Source: Flavobacteriaceae bacterium
GTDB lineage: Bacteria; Bacteroidota; Bacteroidia; Flavobacteriales; Flavobacteriaceae
DNA length: 8,192 bases
Assembly (NCBI GenBank): GCA_023262245.1
Contig: JALRDC010000053.1
Location: 1 to 8,192, forward strand
Reading direction: 5' to 3'
In this document: piece after piece, positions 1 to 7,436 of the stretch
Layout of the letters: every line of letters starts with the position of its first letter
Numbering within the stretch: the stretch's first letter is position 1
Notes under the pieces: generated by a model
Told to the model about the DNA's origin: nothing
The model's database searches: none
What the model saw: only the letters and a program-made list of their open reading frames with translations
Translations under genes and position numbers: made by a program

Positions 1-2
1 CT

Positions 3-1289
3 ATTGATAAGGGAGCGCTTTCAGTAGTATGTGAATCCTTGCCCAAAGAGCGAAAGGACGGGGTGACTTATGTTTTAGTAGCTAATGCTGCAAAGGAACT
101 TGGTATCATTGCTTCAAATTTTTATGATAATCCTTCAGAAAAATTAAAGTTGGTTGGAATTACAGGGACCAATGGCAAAACCTCAATCGCTTCCTTATTG
201 TATGATCTCTTTACAAACGAAGGCTACGACTGTGGCTTGTTGTCTACCGTTAAAATAAAATATGCCAAAAAGGAAATGGATAATACGCATACCACTCCTG
301 ATGCTATTGCTCTAAATCAACACCTTCAAGCGATGGTTAGAAAGGGAGTCGCTTTTTGTTTTATGGAAGTTTCGTCTCATGGAATTGCACAACACCGAAC
401 AGAAGGTTTGGATTTTGATGCAGGAGTTTTCACCAATCTTACACACGATCATTTGGATTATCATGGAAGTTTTAAAATATACAGAGATACCAAAAAATAT
501 TTTTTTGATGGACTGTCAAAAAAAGCTTTTGCTCTTACCAATTTAGATGATAAAAATGGGAGTTTTATGTTGCAAAATTGTGTTGCAAAGAACTATACTT
601 ATGCTACTCGGCAACAGGCAGATTATAAAGCCCAGATATTGGAATGTCAGTTTTCTGGGATGCTTCTCAAAATTCAAAACCAAGAGGTTTGGACCAGTTT
701 GGTTGGAAACTTCAATGCTCAGAATCTTCTAGCTGTTTTTGCTGTAGCAGACCTTTTTGAAGTTCCGCAGTTAAATATTCTAAAGCAAATAAGCCAATTA
801 AAAAGTGTTGAAGGGAGGTTTCAAGCTTTTCAAAATAACGATAGAGTTACAGTAATTATTGATTATGCTCATACTCCAGATGCTTTGGAAAATGTTTTAG
901 AAACGATCAATTCTATTCGAACTCGAAATGAAACCTTATATACCCTCCTAGGGTGCGGTGGCAATAGAGATCAGGATAAACGTCCGATAATGGGTCAGAA
1001 AGCAGCTGCACTGAGTGATAAAGTAATTTTTACATCGGATAATCCAAGGGACGAAGATCCAGCAGAGATTATTGCCCAAATGATTGATGGAGTCTCTGCT
1101 GAAAATTTTAAGAAAACGCTTAAAGTAACGCTTAGAGAAGAGGCCATTGCAATGGCGGGCCAGCTAGCAAAACCTGGTGATATCGTTCTAATTGCGGGAA
1201 AAGGGCACGAGCCTTATCAAGAAATTCAAGGAAAACGATATCCCTTCAACGATTTAGAAGTAGCACAACAAATATTTTTAAATACTTAA
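3..1289 (+). CDS. murE: MurE, UDP-MurNAc-L-Ala-D-Glu:meso-diaminopimelate ligase (5' partial)
   Basis: Cytoplasmic Mur ligase that uses ATP to add the third stem-peptide residue to UDP-MurNAc-L-Ala-D-Glu. The frame is open to the window edge, reading IDKGALSVVCESLPKERKDG from base 3, so the true start lies upstream; 428 residues are visible and roughly 55-65 of the N-terminal UDP-binding domain are missing judging by usual family length. The TTG at 39 is not a real start because the residues before it already look like MurE. Visible motifs are the ATP-binding loop GTNGKTS (from 165), TNLTHDHLDYHG followed by the likely carbamylated lysine (codon 492-494), DYAHTPDALE, GCGGNRDQDKRP and GKGHEPYQ near the end. 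The DNPR motif (1038-1049) is the family signature for meso-diaminopimelate rather than lysine. Stop is TAA, 3 nt before mraY. Identification is secure. Confidence 0.97.
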   Translation: MDKGALSVVCESLPKERKDGVTYVLVANAAKELGIIASNFYDNPSEKLKLVGITGTNGKTSIASLLYDLFTNEGYDCGLLSTVKIKYAKKEMDNTHTTPDAIALNQHLQAMVRKGVAFCFMEVSSHGIAQHRTEGLDFDAGVFTNLTHDHLDYHGSFKIYRDTKKYFFDGLSKKAFALTNLDDKNGSFMLQNCVAKNYTYATRQQADYKAQILECQFSGMLLKIQNQEVWTSLVGNFNAQNLLAVFAVADLFEVPQLNILKQISQLKSVEGRFQAFQNNDRVTVIIDYAHTPDALENVLETINSIRTRNETLYTLLGCGGNRDQDKRPIMGQKAAALSDKVIFTSDNPRDEDPAEIIAQMIDGVSAENFKKTLKVTLREEAIAMAGQLAKPGDIVLIAGKGHEPYQEIQGKRYPFNDLEVAQQIFLNT

Positions 1290-1292
1290 CTC

Positions 1293-2516
1293 ATGCTGTA
1301 TAACTTATTTGAATTCTTAGAACAACAATACCAATTCCCTGGTGCGAGTTTGTTTCAATACATTTCATTTAGAGCAGCATTTGCTATTATCCTATCGATG
1401 GGCTTTTCAATGCTATTCGGAAAACGCATTATCAATTATTTAAGAAGTCAACAAATTGGAGAGTCTGTAAGAGATTTAGGTCTAGACGGGCAAAAAGAAA
1501 AAGAGGGAACGCCAACTATGGGAGGGTTGATTATCATCTTTAGTACGCTTATACCCGTTTTGCTCCTCGCAAGACTAGACAATATTTATATCCTATTGTT
1601 AATTATCACTAGTCTTTGGATGGGTTTTATCGGCTGGTTAGACGACTATATCAAAATATTTAAGAAAAATAAAGAGGGGCTTCAGGGAAAATTTAAGATC
1701 GTTGGACAAGTTATTCTTGGAGCTTTTGTGGGTTCAGTCCTCTTTTTCCATCCTGAAGTAAAAGTCCGAATTCAGGTTGAACCCAAAGATAATACAATTG
1801 AAAATACGCTTGATTTTTCTCAAAACACAGAAGACATAAAGGCAACATTAACAACAATTCCTCTCTTTAAGAATAATGAATTTGATTATCACAGTTTAAT
1901 TTCTTGGTTAGGAGTGGCTTCAAAATACACTTGGTTAATTTTTATTCCTGTGGTAATTTTCATCATTACTGCTGTTTCTAATGGAGCCAATCTTACCGAT
2001 GGTATAGATGGTCTTGCGGCAGGTATATCTGCAATAATTGTTTTTGCACTAGCGGTATTTTCATGGGTCTCAGGAAATGTAAATTTTGCTTCTTATTTAA
2101 ACATTATGTACATCCCTAATGTGGGAGAGATTGCAGTTTTTATCTCATCCTTTTTGGGAGCCTTGATCGGTTTTCTTTGGTTTAATACCTATCCAGCTGA
2201 AATATTTATGGGGGACACGGGAAGTTTAACTCTTGGAGCAATTATCTCTGTTATTTCAGTAATTATTAGAAAAGAATTACTAATCCCATTGCTTTGTGGA
2301 GTGTTCTTTATAGAAACGCTATCCGTAATCCTACAAGTAAGCTATTTTAAATATACAAAAGGGAAAACAGGCATAGGAAAGCGGATTTTTAAAATGGCAC
2401 CATTGCACCACCACTATCAGAAGTTAGGATTCCATGAAAGTAAAATTGTAGCCCGTTTTTGGATAATTGGAATTGTTTTAGCCGTGCTCACCGTTGTAAC
2501 TCTTAAGCTCAGATGA
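1293..2516 (+). CDS. mraY: MraY, phospho-MurNAc-pentapeptide transferase (lipid I synthase)
   Basis: Integral membrane enzyme that transfers phospho-MurNAc-pentapeptide from UDP to undecaprenyl phosphate, giving lipid I. The 407-residue protein carries the family signatures in order: GTPTMGG (72-78), the aspartate pair in WLDDYIK (117-118), NLTDGIDGLA (233-242), EIFMGDTGSLTLGA (303-316) and the histidine motif APLHHHYQKLG (369-379). About ten hydrophobic segments are visible. It is longer than the roughly 360 residues of E. coli MraY, mainly through extra hydrophilic sequence at about 155-207, between two membrane segments on what should be the periplasmic side. The ATG lies 3 nt after the murE stop with no evident Shine-Dalgarno sequence. 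The gene ends in TGA, unlike the TAA of its neighbours, and overlaps murD by 4 nt (ATGA). Function is near certain; the topology is inferred. Confidence 0.98.
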   Translation: MLYNLFEFLEQQYQFPGASLFQYISFRAAFAIILSMGFSMLFGKRIINYLRSQQIGESVRDLGLDGQKEKEGTPTMGGLIIIFSTLIPVLLLARLDNIYILLLIITSLWMGFIGWLDDYIKIFKKNKEGLQGKFKIVGQVILGAFVGSVLFFHPEVKVRIQVEPKDNTIENTLDFSQNTEDIKATLTTIPLFKNNEFDYHSLISWLGVASKYTWLIFIPVVIFIITAVSNGANLTDGIDGLAAGISAIIVFALAVFSWVSGNVNFASYLNIMYIPNVGEIAVFISSFLGALIGFLWFNTYPAEIFMGDTGSLTLGAIISVISVIIRKELLIPLLCGVFFIETLSVILQVSYFKYTKGKTGIGKRIFKMAPLHHHYQKLGFHESKIVARFWIIGIVLAVLTVVTLKLR

Positions 2517-3850
2517 TGGAAAAAAAACTAGTCATTTTGGGAGCAGGTGAAAGCGGAATAGGTGCAGCCCTTTTAGCTAAAAAGAAAGGGTTTGATGTTT
2601 TCATTTCGGATCAAAACAAGATTGATCAAAAACTACAAGGTTTATTAAATAAAGAGGGTATTCGATGGGAGGCAGGACAGCATTCCATTGAAGCAATGCT
2701 AGCTGCAAAAGTTGTTGTTAAAAGTCCAGGGATCCCTTCAGATATCCCATTATTACAAGCTCTTAAAAAAGAAGGGAAAATCATTTTATCAGAGATTGAA
2801 TTTGCAGCACAACATACTTCTGCAACACTTATTGGTATCACTGGCACCAACGGTAAGACTACCACAACATTACTCACCTATCAAATTTTAAAAGACGCGG
2901 GTCTTAATGTGGGTATGGCGGGCAATATAGGAAATAGTTTTGCATTACAAGTTGCAGAGCGTGATCATGATTTTTATGTATTAGAAATAAGTAGTTTCCA
3001 ATTAGATGATATTCAAGATTTTGCACCACACATCGCTGTGATTACCAACATCACTCCGGACCATCTTGACCGATATAATTATCGCTTTGAAGATTATATA
3101 GCAGCGAAAGTTAAGATTTCAAAAAACCAAAGCACCAAGGACTTTTTGTTGTTCAATGCAGAAGACCCTGTTCTTAGTGCAGCTTTAAAAATGAATAAAA
3201 TAAAAGCTAAAAAAATAGCATTAGCCTCCCCCTTAGGCAAGGAAGGAGTATATGCTGAAAATGATCAAATCATAATCCAAACAAAAAATAAAAAAACGAT
3301 GATCAATTCTATTCAATTTCCTCTTTCAGGAAGGCATAATTTACTTAATGCAATGGCAGCATCTACGGTAGCGAGCTTGCTTGAAATAAGTAAAGATTCC
3401 ATTAGAGAAAGTTTATCTCATTTTAATGGTGCCCCCCACCGAATGGAGAAAGTCCTCAGCATTCAGCGGGTACAATACATAAATGATTCCAAGGCTACAA
3501 ACATCAACGCAACCTTCTTTGCCATTGAGAGTATTGATACTCCTTTAATTTGGATAGTGGGGGGAGTAGATAAGGGAAACAATTATGAAGAATTACTTCC
3601 TTTAATACGTGAAAAGGCCAAAGCAATTATTTGTCTTGGTGTGGATAACGAAAAATTAAAAAACACTTTTGAAGGAGTGAGTGAAATTTTTATCGAAACA
3701 CAGTCAATGAGTGAGGCTGTAAAAATTGCACATAAGATTGCGGTGCCTAAGGATACCGTTTTACTCTCTCCGGCTTGTGCAAGTTTTGATTTATTTAAAA
3801 ATTATGAGGATCGAGGGGAACAGTTCAAAAATGCAGTTAGAAATTTATAA
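2513..3850 (+). CDS. murD: MurD, UDP-MurNAc-L-alanine:D-glutamate ligase
   Basis: Cytoplasmic Mur ligase adding D-glutamate, the second stem residue, to UDP-MurNAc-L-Ala. The 445-residue protein shows the three-domain Mur plan: an N-terminal nucleotide-sugar domain beginning KLVILGAGESGIGAALLA (5-22), the central ATPase domain with GTNGKTTTT (111-119), EISSFQLDDI and TNITPDHLDRY (178-188), and the likely carbamylated lysine in AAKVKI (K199). The C-terminal domain has NDSKATN (324-330), IVGGVDKG and SPACASFDLFKNYEDRGEQF (419-438), all characteristic of MurD rather than MurC, MurE or MurF. The start is an ATGATG pair at 2513 and 2516: the first overlaps the mraY stop by 4 nt, the second by 1 nt, and the sequence alone cannot decide between them. 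Overlap with mraY suggests translational coupling. Ends TAA, 3 nt before ftsW. Confidence 0.97.
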   Translation: MMEKKLVILGAGESGIGAALLAKKKGFDVFISDQNKIDQKLQGLLNKEGIRWEAGQHSIEAMLAAKVVVKSPGIPSDIPLLQALKKEGKIILSEIEFAAQHTSATLIGITGTNGKTTTTLLTYQILKDAGLNVGMAGNIGNSFALQVAERDHDFYVLEISSFQLDDIQDFAPHIAVITNITPDHLDRYNYRFEDYIAAKVKISKNQSTKDFLLFNAEDPVLSAALKMNKIKAKKIALASPLGKEGVYAENDQIIIQTKNKKTMINSIQFPLSGRHNLLNAMAASTVASLLEISKDSIRESLSHFNGAPHRMEKVLSIQRVQYINDSKATNINATFFAIESIDTPLIWIVGGVDKGNNYEELLPLIREKAKAIICLGVDNEKLKNTFEGVSEIFIETQSMSEAVKIAHKIAVPKDTVLLSPACASFDLFKNYEDRGEQFKNAVRNL

Positions 3851-3853
3851 GAA

Positions 3854-5038
3854 ATGTTACAAGCGCTAAGAGGAGATAAAGTATTGTGGGGAATTTTGGC
3901 CTTGTTGGCTGTCTTTTCCTTTTTACCTGTTTTTAGTGCAAGCTCAAATCTAGTTTATGTTGTGGGTAAGGGAACTCCTTGGGGATATCTCATTAAACAT
4001 TTTGTAATACTAGCTATTGGTTTTGTTCTGATGTTTTCAGTACACAGAATACCCTTTCAGTATTTTAAAGGAATTTCAATTTTAATGCTTCCGGTAGTAG
4101 TACTCTTACTCATATATACCGCATCTCAAGGGACGGTCATAGCGGGGGCTAATGCCAGTAGATGGATACGGATACCCATTATAGGCTTGAGTTTTCAGAC
4201 CTCCACCTTAGCCTCAGTTGTTTTAATGATTTATTCAGCGACTTATCTTTCAAAACTTAAGGAAGCCATCCCAACATTTAAGAGCTCCTTGCTTCGTTTT
4301 TGGCTTCCAGTATTTGTTGTAGTGCTTCTTATTTTTCCTTCAAATTTATCCACAGCAGCTCTGTTGTTTTCTATGGTACTTATGTTGGCTTTTCTAGCAG
4401 GATATCCTTTGCGTTATTTGTTTACCATCATAGGAGCAGGAGTGGTAGCTGTTTTTCTTTTTTTCTTGCTTGTCAAAGCTTTTCCAGGTGCTTTTCCTAA
4501 TCGAGTGGACACATGGATGAACCGAATAGAAAACTTCAGAAGTGGAGAAAGTGGAGACGGTAATTATCAAGTTGCAAGAGCAAAGACAGCGATAGTTTCA
4601 GGAAAAATCTTTGGTTTAGGTGCAGGAAAAAGTAGGATGAAAAACTTTTTACCGCAAAGCTCTTCAGATTTTATATATGCAATAATCGTTGAGGAGTTTG
4701 GTCTTTTGGGAGGGGTAGGTCTTATTTTACTGTATTTGCTCTTACTTTACAGAGTCGTAGTAATTTCTTATAAAACCTCGAGTACTTTTGGAAAGCTAAC
4801 AGTGATTGGACTAGGTATTCCAATTCTATTTCAAGCTTTTATAAATATTGGAGTTGCATTACAGGTACTTCCGGTAACGGGTCAAAATTTACCAATGATC
4901 AGTAGCGGTGGAACTTCGGCGTGGATGACCTGCATAGCCATGGGAGTGATTCTGAGTGTTAGTGCGAAAGTTGAAGTAGAGGAGAAATTGGATTTCGATG
5001 AAAATAATCCCTTAAATGTATTGAGTGAAAGCATATAA
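3854..5038 (+). CDS. ftsW: FtsW, septal SEDS-family peptidoglycan glycosyltransferase
   Basis: Polytopic membrane protein of the SEDS family (FtsW/RodA/SpoVE) that polymerises lipid II into glycan strands at the septum with a class B PBP. About ten hydrophobic segments are visible over 394 residues. Family landmarks are GANASRWIRI (98-107), PSNLSTAALL (162-171) where many FtsW proteins have PDLGT, the large extracytoplasmic loop with DTWMNRIENF and GDGNYQVARAKTAI (235-248), FLPQSSSDFIYAIIVEEFG (265-283) and LPMISSGGTS (346-355). D272 corresponds to the catalytic aspartate of the HTDF motif in E. coli FtsW. Placement between murD and murG favours FtsW over RodA. The ATG lies 3 nt after murD. 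A short acidic cytoplasmic tail follows the last membrane segment. The final 14 nt overlap the GTG start of the murG frame. Confidence 0.95.
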   Translation: MLQALRGDKVLWGILALLAVFSFLPVFSASSNLVYVVGKGTPWGYLIKHFVILAIGFVLMFSVHRIPFQYFKGISILMLPVVVLLLIYTASQGTVIAGANASRWIRIPIIGLSFQTSTLASVVLMIYSATYLSKLKEAIPTFKSSLLRFWLPVFVVVLLIFPSNLSTAALLFSMVLMLAFLAGYPLRYLFTIIGAGVVAVFLFFLLVKAFPGAFPNRVDTWMNRIENFRSGESGDGNYQVARAKTAIVSGKIFGLGAGKSRMKNFLPQSSSDFIYAIIVEEFGLLGGVGLILLYLLLLYRVVVISYKTSSTFGKLTVIGLGIPILFQAFINIGVALQVLPVTGQNLPMISSGGTSAWMTCIAMGVILSVSAKVEVEEKLDFDENNPLNVLSESI

Positions 5039-6107
5039 ACTAATCATATAAGGGGGAGGAACCGGAGGACATATCTATCCAGCGATAGCAATTGCCTCTG
5101 GATTTAAAAAAATCTACGAGGATGCAGAGATTTTATTTGTAGGAGCTTTAGGAAAAATGGAGATGGAAAAAGTACCCCAAGCGGGCTTTCCAATTAAAGG
5201 ACTTTGGATCAGTGGTTTTCAGCGTTCCTTGGCACTTCAAAATTTGATGTTTCCTTTTAAACTTCTGGTGAGTTTGTTTCAGGCATTACGTGTACTTAAA
5301 AGCTTTAAGCCTGATATGGTGGTTGGAACCGGAGGATTTGCAAGTGGCCCTTTATTACAGGTAGCACAATGGCTAGGATTACCTACACTGATCCAAGAAC
5401 AGAATTCTTATCCTGGAGTAACTAATCGGATACTGAGTTCTAAAGTAGATCGAATATGCGTCGCTTATCCAAAAATGGATCGCTTTTTCCCTAAACATAA
5501 ACTTCGATTGACAGGAAATCCCGTGAGGTCCATTCTTACTCAAAAGCACTCAAGTGAAAAGGCAAAAGTATTTTTTGGATTAAATCCGAAGCGAAAGACC
5601 TTAGCTATCATCGGAGGGAGCTTAGGAGCGGGTCGTATCAATGAGTTGATTCAGAAGGAACTAAAATTCATACAAAAATTGAATTTGCAAATTTTATGGC
5701 AATGCGGGTCTTTATATTATGAAATTTATAAGGAACTAGAATCAGATAGGGTGGTCATAAAACCTTTCATTTATGAAATGGAACAGCTTTATGCGGCTGC
5801 AGATTTCATTATTTCTCGTGCGGGAGCTGGAAGTATTTCTGAGTTGAGCTGCGTGGCAAAACCACTTTTACTCATTCCTTCTCCCAATGTAACAGCAAAT
5901 CACCAGTTTCATAATGCCCAAGCCTTAGCAAATGAGAAAGCCGCACTGCTACTTGAGGAAATAGAGCTTGAAGAAAAATTTAGAGATTCTTTTTTTAAAT
6001 GGATAAATGATACCTCTCAGCTAGAACAAGCTCAAACGAACTTAAAACGTCTTGCCAAACCAAACGCCACCAATGCAATTATTAATGAAATTCAAGAATT
6101 ATTGTAA
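5025..6107 (+). CDS. murG: MurG, lipid I to lipid II GlcNAc transferase, with an in-frame TAA at codon 9
   Basis: Peripheral inner-membrane GT-B glycosyltransferase that moves GlcNAc from UDP-GlcNAc to lipid I, forming lipid II. The frame opens right after a TGA at 5022-5024 with GTG at 5025, inside the end of ftsW. It encodes MKAYKLII, then a TAA (5049-5051), then GGGTGGHIYPAIAIA, the first glycine-rich loop. Numbering from the GTG, the rest is intact: GTGGFASGP (101-109), EQNSYPG (125-131), GNPVR (164-168), the GGSLGAGRIN loop (197-206), the donor-binding region RAGAGSISEL (265-274) and ANHQFHNAQAL (291-301). Total span is 359 sense-or-stop codons before the terminator, close to the 355 of E. 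coli. The first ATG after the stop is at 5157; a product from there (316 residues) would lack the first glycine loop and would probably be inactive. The terminator overlaps the murC ATG by 1 nt (TAATG). Identity is certain; whether this copy makes full-length protein is not. Confidence 0.9.
5049..5051 (+). other. murG: Premature in-frame TAA stop in murG
   Basis: Codons around it read aaa cta atc ata TAA ggg gga gga acc gga gga cat. The residues before (KLII) and after (GGGTGGH) both match the MurG N-terminus in the same frame, with exactly one codon between them, where serine is usual. This fits a single C-to-A change from TCA and not an insertion or deletion. The sequence shows the stop directly; its origin (read error or true mutation) is unknown. 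Confidence 0.93.
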
Positions 6108-7432
6108 TGAGTAAAGAAGGACATATCTATTATTTCATTGGAATAGGCGGTGTAGGGATGTCTGCTTTAGCTCGTCTCTGTAATACGCCCGAAAATCGCA
6201 TTTTTGGATACGATAAAACCCCTTCTGAAACTACTTTCCAACTTCTAGATGAGGGAATTAGTATTACTTACGATCCTGCTGTTTCTGCTTTACCAGAGCT
6301 CTTGCTGAGTCCAGATGTAAAAGTCATTTATACTCCTGCAATTCCTTCAGACCATCCTCAGTTGGTATATTATCAATCCCAAGGGAATGATGTTCGAAAA
6401 AGAGCCAAATTTCTTGCCGATCTATGTGCTGGTAAAAAAACAATAGCTGTTGCAGGAACACACGGAAAAACGACTACCTCCTCTATCTTAACCCACATTT
6501 TTTCCCAAGCCAATCAAAAGTTTACTTCCATCATGGGGGGTTTTTTTAGAGATGATTTATCAAATTTTGTTCAGACGGGGAACGAAACTTATATCGTCGA
6601 AGCAGATGAATACGATCGTTCATTTTTACATCTGTATCCAACACTGGCTTGTATCACATCTATAGAAGCGGATCATTTAGATATTTATGAAACAGAAACA
6701 AACTTGGTAAAAGCATTTGTACAGTTTTCAGAGCAAGTTGATCAAAAACTTGTTGTTGCCCATGGACTTCCTTTTTCTGGGCTGACCTATGGGATTGATG
6801 TCGCAGCAGATTACAAGGCAACCAATTTAAAAAAAACCGAAACAGGGTATCGTTTTGATCTTTCAACCCCTAAGAGTGAATACAAAAATGTTGTATTCAA
6901 CCAAATGGGAAATCATAATATTTGTAATGCCTTAGGTGCAATTGCATTAGCGGATCAAGCGGGAATGAAAATGGAGCAAATCCTTCCTGCATTAATGAAT
7001 TTCCCAGGGGTTTACAGAAGGATGAATGTATTTAAATGGGACAACCGCATAATAATTGACGACTATGCTCATCATCCCACAGAAATAAAAACAGTTTTAG
7101 AAACCTTAAAGAGTTTTTACCCTACTAAAAAAAATTGTGTGATTTTCCAGCCGCATCTTTTTAGTAGAACACGAGACTTTATGAGTGAATTTATAGAGGT
7201 TTTGGGAGGCTTCGATGAAGTAGTTTTAATGGAAATTTATCCAGCAAGAGAAGCGCCTATTCCAGGAATTGATGCGAAGCGTTTATTGGATGCAATTCCA
7301 TGTTCATCAAAAAAATGTATACACAAGACCGAGCTTAAAGAAACCATTCTTTCTAGTGCTTCCGAAGTCTTTGCCCTGCTCGGAGCAGGAGATATAGGAG
7401 CGGAAATAAAACAGCTAAAACAATATTTTTAA
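6107..7432 (+). CDS. murC: MurC, UDP-N-acetylmuramate:L-alanine ligase
   Basis: Cytoplasmic Mur ligase that starts the stem peptide by adding L-alanine to UDP-MurNAc with ATP. The 441-residue protein opens with the dinucleotide-like loop YFIGIGGVGMSALARL (9-24), typical of MurC. The ATP-binding loop is GTHGKTTTS (117-125), where histidine replaces the asparagine seen in MurD and MurE and marks MurC. Further motifs are EADEYDRSF (165-173), SIEADHLDIYE (185-195), GNHNICNALGAIALA (268-282), DDYAHHPTEI (318-327) and FQPHLFSRTRDF (347-358). Length is normal for the family. The related ligase Mpl shares several motifs, but the position between murG and ftsQ and the overall match favour MurC. The ATG shares one base with the murG terminator, so its translation may depend on ribosomes ending murG. 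Ends TAA, 4 nt before ftsQ. Confidence 0.96.
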   Translation: MSKEGHIYYFIGIGGVGMSALARLCNTPENRIFGYDKTPSETTFQLLDEGISITYDPAVSALPELLLSPDVKVIYTPAIPSDHPQLVYYQSQGNDVRKRAKFLADLCAGKKTIAVAGTHGKTTTSSILTHIFSQANQKFTSIMGGFFRDDLSNFVQTGNETYIVEADEYDRSFLHLYPTLACITSIEADHLDIYETETNLVKAFVQFSEQVDQKLVVAHGLPFSGLTYGIDVAADYKATNLKKTETGYRFDLSTPKSEYKNVVFNQMGNHNICNALGAIALADQAGMKMEQILPALMNFPGVYRRMNVFKWDNRIIIDDYAHHPTEIKTVLETLKSFYPTKKNCVIFQPHLFSRTRDFMSEFIEVLGGFDEVVLMEIYPAREAPIPGIDAKRLLDAIPCSSKKCIHKTELKETILSSASEVFALLGAGDIGAEIKQLKQYF

Positions 7433-7436
7433 GTCT

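Noticed and set aside
39..1289. TTG at 39 as the start of murE
   Set aside because: The frame is open upstream to base 3 and the residues there match the MurE N-terminal domain, so the gene simply runs off the window.
2626..2877. Minus-strand open frame inside murD
   Set aside because: It is antisense to conserved murD codons, has no recognisable domain, and is best explained as a shadow.
4300..4500. Plus-strand 66-codon open frame inside ftsW, and a similar one at 547-732 inside murE
   Set aside because: Both are out of frame with the conserved host genes and show no recognisable features.
5049..5051. TAA as a reassigned sense codon
   Set aside because: TAA is the normal terminator of murE, murD, ftsW, murG, murC and ftsQ here, so a code change does not fit.
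5036..5060. Indel or programmed frameshift at the murG 5' end
   Set aside because: MurG-like residues on both sides of the stop are in the same frame with exactly one codon between them, so a substitution explains it and a frameshift does not.
5050..5061. AAGGGGGAGGAA as a Shine-Dalgarno site for a restarted murG
   Set aside because: These bases encode the conserved GGGT residues of the glycine loop, no ATG, GTG or TTG in the murG frame follows at suitable spacing, and no other start here shows a Shine-Dalgarno site.
6660..6866. Minus-strand open frame inside murC
   Set aside because: It is antisense to well-conserved murC sequence, with no motif or independent start signal.
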